NCBI GenBank assembly: GCA_019695215.1
Contig: JAIBAK010000017.1
Span: 1 to 63,051, forward strand
Reading direction: 5' to 3'
Length of the DNA stretch: 63,051 bases
Source: Bacteroidia bacterium
Lineage (GTDB): Bacteria > Bacteroidota > Bacteroidia > UKL13-3
The notes beneath the pieces are model-generated. The model was not told the origin of the DNA, did not search any database, and saw nothing but the letters and a program-made list of their open reading frames with translations. This document shows, in pieces, positions 17,554 through 25,353 of the stretch (position 1 is the first letter of the stretch; each line of letters opens with the position of its first letter). The position numbers were made by a program, and so were the translations under genes.

Positions 17554-20500
17554 GTGTGCTTGTTTTACCTATTTCTGCTGGCTTGTTTAGGCAGTAATGT
17601 AAACGGTCAGGTTTTGATTGGTGCCACAACTTACACCGGATTAGATACGGCTTTCAATGCCATTAACTGGGGAGCTAAAACCGGAAATATTGTCATTTAC
17701 ATTTATGGCAACATCGCTTCAGCAACTCAAGCTGTATTGCTTCCAAGTGGAACAGGCCCCTCCTCATATTCCTCTGTTACTATTCGTCCCTTGGGGGGGA
17801 ATTTTATCATTTCAGGCAATCATCCAATTTCCTTAATTTATTTGGCGGGTGCCGATAATGTAACCATTGATGGTTTGAACAGCGGAGGACAAAGTCTCAC
17901 CATATCGAATCTGAATACCTCCGGGGGATCTGCTGTACGTATGGGATTTGGTGCTACTAATAATACCATCAACCGATGTACTCTTTTAGGGGCCGGAACG
18001 ACCTTTACGGGAGTTGTTATGTTTACAAAGGATACCCTGAGCAATAAGAAAAATACTATCAGCAATTGCAACATAGGAGGTAATTCGGGGGGGCGTCCGG
18101 CCTACAGCATTTTAGCTGCAGGAGATTTGCCACCATCAACCCCTGCTATTAAATACACCGACAGTATTACTATCCTTAATAATAATATTTACGATTACTC
18201 AGCAAACAATTCGCATTCTATTGGGATTTATACTTTAGATGGCAATTCGGGCTGGACTATACAAGGAAACCGTTTTTACCAGAACGGCATCCGTAATATT
18301 TCCAATAGCGGAGCCACCAAATACCATGGGGCCATTTGGATATATAGTCAAACCTTCAGCAGTACCTTTACCATAAAGGATAATATCATAGGCTACTCCA
18401 GTTCATCAGGTACCGGCACATACCAGATAACCTCAGCCACTACCACATCTTATGTTTCATTTTTAGGTATTACAATCGCCACCGGCTCAGGTATAACTAC
18501 CAACCTTGACAACAATAAGCTAAAAAACATTAGTGTTTCTTCTTACGATAATGCACTTCCTTTTACAGGTATTTTCGTTAACAGCACGGGTACGGTAAAC
18601 CTCGGTAACAGTACAGGGAATGAGTTGAGTGGTCTGGGCATTTATCTTGGTAATGGATCATCAACTACGAGCATTCCTATTTATGGAATTCACTACAACG
18701 CTTCTGCAGGAGTTGTTAATAACAGTTCTATCGGCAACATTACAATTCTGAACACAGGCTCTCTCGCATCTTTGCCAATGAGCTTTTATGGTATATATGC
18801 TTCCGGTAACATGACCTCTGTTTCGGGTAATACTATTGGTGGAGCATCCAGTTCCATCCAAATGGGAAACAATTACAATGCCCCCTCACAATTGGCCGGA
18901 ATACGCGTGTTTGCCTCGTCAGGTCCTACCATAAGTAACAATATGGTTAGCGGGCTGGATTTGCTGGATAATAATGCTGGTGGCTATCTTGGTGGTATTG
19001 ATTTAAATATTTCAACTAATCCTGTCACCGTATTCTCCAATACGGTTAGAAATTTTAACAGCTACAGCCGAAACGCAAATACTTCGTCCATACCTTCTGT
19101 TTATGGGATTAACCTTGTTACCTCCACCAGCGGAAATATATTCTATTCAAATCGGGTAAATAACCTTAAGAATCTATACTCCGGGGCAGGGGTTTCTCCT
19201 TCGGTGGCCGGAGTAATTTTAGGAGCCGGTACCGCCAGTAATTCCACCTTCATGGGGAATTACATTTATGATTTAGGAGTTGTTTCATCCACCCCAGGCT
19301 CCTATTGTGATTATTTGTATATTGGGTCTGGTAACTGGAATGTAAATAATAATATGTTATCGGCTCCCAACAATTATAATAAAACATTAAACCAGATTGA
19401 AGTAGCCGGTGGAGCCGTGAATTTAATCTTTAATTCCACCTATATCGGAGGAACCACCGCGTTTGCTTCTAATTCCTGTAATCTTAAAAGAACCGGTGGT
19501 ACTGTTATTTCAGTAAGCAATCTGTTTTATAACGGACGTGCAACTGCAAGCGGAGGGTATAGTTGCAACATCAATGTTCCTTCCGGAGCATCATATTCGC
19601 CAAACTATAATCTTCATGTTTGTTCTGATACAACTAAAATACTTTTTGACCAAGGAACTCTAACTTACAGGTCATTTCAGGAATATTATTCAAGTTTCTT
19701 TACCAGTGACCGAGCCGGGTGGGCAGAGTTGTCGGCTCAGGTAAACCCTACTTCATTTTTTACTGATGCCACAAATGGGGATTTATCTATTAATACGGCT
19801 TCTCAGTTGTGTTGGTATGTGAACGGGAAAGGCTGGCCAATGGCAGTTTACGATTATGATTACTCATTGACTCCCGGATCACGCTCAAACTCCATCAGTA
19901 CGGGGGCTCCCGACATCGGAGCCGATGAATTCAGTACCGGAACGAATCCGCTGCCTGCCATTCATACCGGAAGTTTTACAGCAGGAGGTACCTCTACTTA
20001 TTATCAGGCCGGGCGAGCCATAGCTCAGATTAACTGGCAACCGGGTTCATCGCTTCCACCTTCAGCACCTACTGTTTTGTATTATACCGGTACCAACCCG
20101 CCTTATCCGATTAGTGGGACAAAAACACTCAATGCCTACTGGCATATCAGTGCTACCAATGTAGCAGGTATGAGTTATACCCTTAAGTTGCGTTATACTG
20201 ATGCGCTTTTGTATAACATAACCTCTACTGCCAATATACGTATGGCTAAGAATAGCGGTTCCTCATCTGCTTCGTGGGGATATGCCGCAAGTAATACACT
20301 TGATGCCACCAACAAAACATTTTATAATCCGGCTACATACAACAGTTTTTCATTTTTTACCGGAACTGATGCCACAGCTCCATTGCCGGTTGAATGGTTA
20401 GATTTTAAAGCGACTAAAGTTGATGATGATGCAGTGCTTTCCTGGTCAACTGCTAATGAAACCAATAACAGTCATTTTGAAATTGAGCACTCTTTAAATG

Positions 20501-20931
20501 GAGTAGATTTTGAGCAGATTGGAAATGTTACTGGTAATAATAACAGCAATAAAGTAATAAACTATTCTTTTACGCATCCCAATTTAATTGCCGGTTGCAC
20601 ACACTTCTACCGTATTAAACAGGTAGATTTTAATGGGGCATTTAGCTACTCCTCAATTCAGCTTATTCAACCTGAAAAACTTGGGTCATTTTCTGTTTAT
20701 CCGAATCCTTTTACCAATGAACTGGTGATTACTAATTTTGCCGAATTAACAGGAAATGCAGTGATAACACTCACTGATATAAACGGGAAAGTGGTGTATT
20801 GCCGCGAGGTGAATTTTACCAACAGCGAATCCATTCAGATTCAAAAAACAGCTGAAATGAGAAAGGGAGTTTATTTCCTCTCCATTTTAAACAACGGAGA
20901 ACTGCTGCATTTAAAAGTAGTTGCTCAGTAA
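17554..20931 (+). CDS. Large T9SS-secreted beta-helix surface protein (type A sorting domain)
   Basis: 1125 residues. A hydrophobic export signal (FYLFLLACLGSNVNGQ) precedes a long Asn/Ser/Gly-rich parallel beta-helix (about 50-760; recurrent NNxI, GN and DGLN turns). Then come a carbohydrate-domain-like beta region, the Bacteroidota linker module (LPVEWLDFKA ... FYRIKQVDFNG, about 945-1045) and a C-terminal type A T9SS sorting domain (FSVYPNPFTNELVI ... KGVYFLSI). It is predicted to be exported by Sec and then T9SS and attached to the cell surface, possibly binding glycans. The start is odd: the only usable codon in frame is GTG 17554 (or TTG 17560), while a better ATG with a basic N-region lies out of frame at 17538. 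Its stop abuts murA with no spacer. Confidence 0.88.
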   Translation: MCLFYLFLLACLGSNVNGQVLIGATTYTGLDTAFNAINWGAKTGNIVIYIYGNIASATQAVLLPSGTGPSSYSSVTIRPLGGNFIISGNHPISLIYLAGADNVTIDGLNSGGQSLTISNLNTSGGSAVRMGFGATNNTINRCTLLGAGTTFTGVVMFTKDTLSNKKNTISNCNIGGNSGGRPAYSILAAGDLPPSTPAIKYTDSITILNNNIYDYSANNSHSIGIYTLDGNSGWTIQGNRFYQNGIRNISNSGATKYHGAIWIYSQTFSSTFTIKDNIIGYSSSSGTGTYQITSATTTSYVSFLGITIATGSGITTNLDNNKLKNISVSSYDNALPFTGIFVNSTGTVNLGNSTGNELSGLGIYLGNGSSTTSIPIYGIHYNASAGVVNNSSIGNITILNTGSLASLPMSFYGIYASGNMTSVSGNTIGGASSSIQMGNNYNAPSQLAGIRVFASSGPTISNNMVSGLDLLDNNAGGYLGGIDLNISTNPVTVFSNTVRNFNSYSRNANTSSIPSVYGINLVTSTSGNIFYSNRVNNLKNLYSGAGVSPSVAGVILGAGTASNSTFMGNYIYDLGVVSSTPGSYCDYLYIGSGNWNVNNNMLSAPNNYNKTLNQIEVAGGAVNLIFNSTYIGGTTAFASNSCNLKRTGGTVISVSNLFYNGRATASGGYSCNINVPSGASYSPNYNLHVCSDTTKILFDQGTLTYRSFQEYYSSFFTSDRAGWAELSAQVNPTSFFTDATNGDLSINTASQLCWYVNGKGWPMAVYDYDYSLTPGSRSNSISTGAPDIGADEFSTGTNPLPAIHTGSFTAGGTSTYYQAGRAIAQINWQPGSSLPPSAPTVLYYTGTNPPYPISGTKTLNAYWHISATNVAGMSYTLKLRYTDALLYNITSTANIRMAKNSGSSSASWGYAASNTLDATNKTFYNPATYNSFSFFTGTDATAPLPVEWLDFKATKVDDDAVLSWSTANETNNSHFEIEHSLNGVDFEQIGNVTGNNNSNKVINYSFTHPNLIAGCTHFYRIKQVDFNGAFSYSSIQLIQPEKLGSFSVYPNPFTNELVITNFAELTGNAVITLTDINGKVVYCREVNFTNSESIQIQKTAEMRKGVYFLSILNNGELLHLKVVAQ

Positions 20932-22239
20932 CTAATCAATCCGCTCGATTTTTGCTCCCAACGCACGCAGACGGGTATCGATGTATTGATATCCGCGGTC
21001 AATTTGTTCAATATTATTGATAGTGCTTGTGCCGTTGGCAGCCAATGCAGCAATAAGCATGGCCACTCCTGCCCTTATATCAGGAGAGCTCATGGTAATG
21101 CCGCGTAATTTTGTTTCGCGATTTGAACCTATTACCACCGCACGGTGAGGGTCGCATAAAATAATTTTAGCACCCATATCAATCAGGTTATCTACAAAAA
21201 ATAAGCGACTTTCAAACATCCATTGATGAATGAGTACACTACCTTTTGCCTGAGTGGCGGTAACTAAAGCAATAGAAATTAAATCGGGGGTAAAAGCCGG
21301 CCATATCCCATCCCTGATAGTGAGAATCGATCCGTCAATAAGCGTTTGAATTTTATACGAATCCTGTTTTGGAATGTAGATGTCGTCACCTCGAAATTCC
21401 ATTTCAATACCCATCTTTTTGAATACCGATGGAATAACTCCTAATTCAGGAATGGAGCAATCTTTAATAGTAATTTCAGAGTTGGTGGTAGCAGCAAGTC
21501 CGATGAAACTGCCAATTTCAATCATATCAGGCAACATGCGATGTTCACATCCACCTAAACTATTTACTCCCTCAATCGTAATTAAATTAGACCCAATGCC
21601 ACTTATTTTTCCGCCCATGCGGTTAATCATTTTACACAACTGCTGCAGGTAAGGTTCGCAGGCTGCATTGTAAATTTGTGTAGTGCCTTTTGCCAGAGAA
21701 GCAGCCATTACAATATTAGCCGTACCGGTTACCGAAGCTTCGTCAAGCACCATATAGGTACCTTTCAGATTTTTGGCATCAATACGGTAATAACGTTCAT
21801 CGCGCAAATGATCGAATGTAGCACCCAGTGCTTCAAATCCGCGAAGGTGGGTATCGACAGGTCTTCTTCCTATTTTATCTCCTCCCGGCTCCGGAATATA
21901 AGCTAATCCGTATCGGGCCAGCAACGGACCAATAATCATAATGGAACCGCGCAGTGCAGCTCCTTTTTTCCGAAAATCATCACTGCGCAGGTATTCGAGA
22001 TTTACTTCTTTAGCTTCAAAGGAAAAGGTATGCTCATCAAGCTGCTTCACCACTACTCCCATATCACCCATCAGTTCGATGAGTTTCATCACATCGCGAA
22101 TATTGGGAATATTGGAAATGGTAACTTTTTCGGGAGTGAGCAGAACAGCTGAGATAATCTGAAGCGCCTCGTTTTTGGCACCCTGTGGAACTACCGTGCC
22201 GCTAAGGGGTAGCCCGCCTGTAATTTTAAATGCACCCAT
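20932..22239 (-). CDS. murA: UDP-N-acetylglucosamine 1-carboxyvinyltransferase, Cys-to-Asp variant
   Basis: First committed step of peptidoglycan synthesis: transfers enolpyruvate from PEP to UDP-GlcNAc in the cytosol. 435 residues in the EPSP-synthase fold; motifs include QGAKNEAL at the N-terminus, ALRGSIMIIGPLLAR, the active-site loop PGGDKIGRRPVD, ESRLFFVDNLIDMGA and the C-terminal DRGYQYIDTRLRALGA. In the loop, Asp121 (codon 21877-21879) replaces the Cys that in E. coli (Cys115) is alkylated by fosfomycin; natural Asp variants in other bacteria are active and fosfomycin-insensitive. It follows the DUF4290 gene by 6 bases, so they form one transcription unit. Confidence 0.96.
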   Translation of the reverse strand: MGAFKITGGLPLSGTVVPQGAKNEALQIISAVLLTPEKVTISNIPNIRDVMKLIELMGDMGVVVKQLDEHTFSFEAKEVNLEYLRSDDFRKKGAALRGSIMIIGPLLARYGLAYIPEPGGDKIGRRPVDTHLRGFEALGATFDHLRDERYYRIDAKNLKGTYMVLDEASVTGTANIVMAASLAKGTTQIYNAACEPYLQQLCKMINRMGGKISGIGSNLITIEGVNSLGGCEHRMLPDMIEIGSFIGLAATTNSEITIKDCSIPELGVIPSVFKKMGIEMEFRGDDIYIPKQDSYKIQTLIDGSILTIRDGIWPAFTPDLISIALVTATQAKGSVLIHQWMFESRLFFVDNLIDMGAKIILCDPHRAVVIGSNRETKLRGITMSSPDIRAGVAMLIAALAANGTSTINNIEQIDRGYQYIDTRLRALGAKIERID

Positions 22240-22245
22240 TTGGTT

Positions 22246-22896
22246 TTATTTCCTGTTGCGGTTGCGGTTATTATGAAATTTGTTGCCTTTGTTCCGGTTA
22301 AACTGATTCTTGTTTTTATAGAACGGTTTATTTGTACGTTGTCCTTTATCGCCCAGGCTGAAATCATGTGCACCTTCTTCGGCTTCCAGCTGAATTTTGC
22401 CCTGAGACAATTCGGCCATGTGATTAATTACGGCTTCATCCGGCAGTACTTCGTCATTCCACTGCCGGCAGGCAGCACGCATAAACGAACCGATAATATT
22501 GATAAAATATTTTTTTGTCGGCCCCTCTTCCATTTCTCTGGCACTTTCAATCATTTTCTCAATATTTTTCCCGTAAAAACGATACCTGATTTTTGTTTCA
22601 GGATAGTTTAAACGCTCCGGCCTGCGCATCACTTCCTCGGGAGATGGTACAGGATACGGGGCATCAACATCCAGCTTAAAATCGGAAATGATATGAATAT
22701 GATCCCAGAGTTTATGTTTCCAGTCAACCGAATCGCGCAACTGTGGGTTAAGGTTCCCCATTACTCCCACCACCAAATTTGCTTTACGGGTACGCTCTTC
22801 TTTATCAGAAATTGAAAGCAGGTGGTCAACCATTTTTTGTACATTCCTTCCATATTCGCTAATGTACATTCTGCTTCGGCTGGTATTGTATTCCAT
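22246..22896 (-). CDS. DUF4290-family protein with a basic C-terminal tail
   Basis: 216 residues, soluble. The N-terminal part (EYGRNVQKMVDHLLSI, NLVVGVMGNLNPQLRD, WKHKLWDHIHIISDF) matches what I know as DUF4290, a Bacteroidota family often found directly before murA, as here. The last 30 residues are strongly basic and Asn/Arg/Lys-rich (NKGNKFHNNRNRNRK), a composition suited to RNA or other polyanion binding. Function unknown; the context suggests a link to envelope growth or to nucleic acid. Confidence 0.85.
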   Translation of the reverse strand: MEYNTSRSRMYISEYGRNVQKMVDHLLSISDKEERTRKANLVVGVMGNLNPQLRDSVDWKHKLWDHIHIISDFKLDVDAPYPVPSPEEVMRRPERLNYPETKIRYRFYGKNIEKMIESAREMEEGPTKKYFINIIGSFMRAACRQWNDEVLPDEAVINHMAELSQGKIQLEAEEGAHDFSLGDKGQRTNKPFYKNKNQFNRNKGNKFHNNRNRNRK

Positions 22897-22943
22897 GAAC
22901 TAAAATTAATGTTGCAAAATAGGGAATATTCCTTGGAAAAAAC

Positions 22944-25274
22944 CTATGAAAGTATTTTGAGCTTGGCAAACTTCAAAATCAGCTGCTTTTGCCCCAATCC
23001 CATAAAATTAATGGTGGCTTTGCGGCTGTCGGCATTTCCCTCTACTTTTTCAACGGTTCCTTTACCAAATCGCTGATGCACTACCTGCATTCCTTCGGTG
23101 AGCCCGGTAGTGTCGTCAGGAATAAAATCAGGGTCGTCATTCACACGTACTTTTGATACCGGTTTGGTAAAGGAAACGCCCGGTTTCGAAAATTTACCTT
23201 TCACATTCAACCCCGAGAGGGAAGTACGCTTTTCGGGAAACGTTTCATCAAGCCCCGACAAGTCGCGTTGCGTTTGATTGCCGGTTGCAAATAAACGTTC
23301 CATCTTCAAATGCTGAGGATCAATCTCTGTTAAAAAACGGCTCGGCTCGGCCGGATTTAAAGTACCGAATTTAAACCGGCTGGTGGCAAAGGTTAAGGTA
23401 AGTTTGCGCATAGCCCGGGTCATGGCCACATAAAAAAGCCTGCGCTCCTCTTCCAGTTCCTGCCGGCTGTTAAGAGATAATTGGGAAGGAAATAAATTTT
23501 CTTCGAGTCCTACAATAAAAACATGGGCAAACTCCAGCCCTTTTGAGGCATGAATGGTCATGAGTTTAACCTTGTCGTTATCTTCTTCATTATCCTTATC
23601 GGCATCGGTGAGTAAAGCAATATCCTGCATGTAATTATCAAGTGTACGAGGTAAAAAGTTCACTTCTCCTTCTACCGGTTCAAGCACGGTAAATTCTTTT
23701 ACCCCGTTCAGCAACTCTTTTATGTTTTCAAAACGCGCTACGCCTTCAACGGTTTTGTCTTCATACAGTGATTTGAGCAAACCGGTTTGCTTAGCCACAT
23801 ATTCAGCTACCTCGTATGCCGACTGATTTTTCATCATCACAGCAAAATGCTGTATCATGGTCCTAAAATCACTTAGGGGCTTAACTGCCGATTTGAGTTC
23901 TTTCGAAAACTCCTCCACACTTTCAATAATGCGCCACACTGATGTATTATGGGCATCGGCCAGTATAAATAATTTTTCGATACTTGTTTTGCCAATGCCT
24001 CTTACAGGATAATTGATAATTCTGCGCAGGGCTTCCTCATCATTATGATTAATTATTAACCGAAAGTAAGCCAGTAAATCTTTTACCTCTTTGCGCTGAT
24101 AAAATGACAACCCGCCATAAATGCGGTAAGGAATATTCATTTTTCTCAGGGCTTCTTCCAGCGCACGCGATTGGGCATTGGTGCGGTATAGAATGGCGAA
24201 ATCAGAATTATTAAGCCGCTCCTGCATTTTTTCTTCAAAGATGGATGAGGCCACCATTCTTCCCTCTTCATTATCATTAACGGCTTTGAATACGCTTATT
24301 TTATTCCCCTCAGGATTCTCAGTAAAAATTTCTTTTTTCAGCTGGTCGCGATTTTTAAGAATAATGCCGGAAGATGCATGAACGATGGTTTGAGTACTGC
24401 GGTAATTCTGCTCCAGTTTAAATACCTTCAGTTCGGGATAATCTTTATTAAAATCGAGAATATTTTTAATGGTGGCTCCCCGAAAAGCATAAATACTCTG
24501 GGCATCATCACCCACCACACAAATATTCTGATAGGCGGCTGCCAGCTTACGAATAATCATGTACTGGCAATGGTTGGTATCCTGAAACTCATCAACCATT
24601 ATATACCTGAACTGATGCTGGTATTTGTTCAGTACATCGGTGTGCTTATGGAGTAATTCGTAAGTTTTCATAAGCAGGTCGTCAAAATCCATGGCACTGG
24701 CTTTAAAACACCTGTCCTGATAAGCTAAATATATTTCGGCAATTTTAGGTCGGCCACCGGCTGCATCGGCTTCACGCAATTCAAGATTTTCGAAATAAGC
24801 TCTGGCGTTAATCAGGTTATTTTTAGCATTTGAAATCCGGTTGAGTACCAAGCCCGGTTTGTAAATTTTCTCATCCAGGTTCATCTCACTCACAATACTC
24901 TTGAGTAAACTTTTAACATCATCGGTATCGTAAATGGTAAAGTTTCGCGGGTATCCTATTTTCCCGGACTCGGTACGCAGCATACGTGCAAAAACCGAGT
25001 GAAAAGTGCCCATCCATAAATTTCTTGCCTCATGGCCTACCACTTTTTCTATCCGCTCGCGCATTTCGCGGGCAGCTTTATTGGTAAAAGTGAGCGAAAG
25101 AATTTGAAATGCATCTACCCCTTTGCTTAGCAGGTGGGCAATACGGTAGGTGAGCACACGGGTTTTACCAGAGCCGGCACCCGCTATAATCATTACGGGG
25201 CCTTCGGTATTCAGCACAGCCTCGCGCTGAGGCTCATTCAGCAGCGATAAGTAATCCGCTTCACGCTTATTCAT
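22944..25274 (-). CDS. pcrA: PcrA/UvrD-type superfamily 1A DNA helicase
   Basis: 3'-5' DNA helicase for repair and replication restart. 776 residues with the SF1A motifs in order: Q motif LNEPQREAV, Walker A GAGSGKTRVLTYRIA, the LTFTNKAAREM motif, DEFQDTN (motif II), GDDAQSIYAFRGA (III), QNYRST (IV), TIHASKGLEF and VAMTRAM (VI). A C-terminal Tudor-like segment (VHQRFGKGTVEKVEG), as in PcrA, is present. It is transcribed toward the DUF4290 gene, with 47 bases between. Confidence 0.95.
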   Translation of the reverse strand: MNKREADYLSLLNEPQREAVLNTEGPVMIIAGAGSGKTRVLTYRIAHLLSKGVDAFQILSLTFTNKAAREMRERIEKVVGHEARNLWMGTFHSVFARMLRTESGKIGYPRNFTIYDTDDVKSLLKSIVSEMNLDEKIYKPGLVLNRISNAKNNLINARAYFENLELREADAAGGRPKIAEIYLAYQDRCFKASAMDFDDLLMKTYELLHKHTDVLNKYQHQFRYIMVDEFQDTNHCQYMIIRKLAAAYQNICVVGDDAQSIYAFRGATIKNILDFNKDYPELKVFKLEQNYRSTQTIVHASSGIILKNRDQLKKEIFTENPEGNKISVFKAVNDNEEGRMVASSIFEEKMQERLNNSDFAILYRTNAQSRALEEALRKMNIPYRIYGGLSFYQRKEVKDLLAYFRLIINHNDEEALRRIINYPVRGIGKTSIEKLFILADAHNTSVWRIIESVEEFSKELKSAVKPLSDFRTMIQHFAVMMKNQSAYEVAEYVAKQTGLLKSLYEDKTVEGVARFENIKELLNGVKEFTVLEPVEGEVNFLPRTLDNYMQDIALLTDADKDNEEDNDKVKLMTIHASKGLEFAHVFIVGLEENLFPSQLSLNSRQELEEERRLFYVAMTRAMRKLTLTFATSRFKFGTLNPAEPSRFLTEIDPQHLKMERLFATGNQTQRDLSGLDETFPEKRTSLSGLNVKGKFSKPGVSFTKPVSKVRVNDDPDFIPDDTTGLTEGMQVVHQRFGKGTVEKVEGNADSRKATINFMGLGQKQLILKFAKLKILS

Positions 25275-25279
25275 CTCTG

Positions 25280-25287
25280 CGAAAATA
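25280..25287 (-). promoter_or_regulatory. Possible -7 element for the helicase gene
   Basis: On the minus strand TATTTTCG followed by C, one mismatch from TAnnTTTG, lies 5 bases before the ATG at 25274. This would give a nearly leaderless transcript. Confidence 0.3.
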
Positions 25288-25353
25288 AAGAAAGCAATAG
25301 TTCATTTTTATCATAAATATCAACAGTTAAAAGAAAAATAGTAACTTGCACGT

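Noticed and set aside
17554..20931. Repetitive Asn/Gly/Ser coding sequence considered as a DNA repeat or CRISPR-like array
   Set aside because: Repetition is at protein level (beta-helix turns); there are no identical direct repeats with unique spacers.
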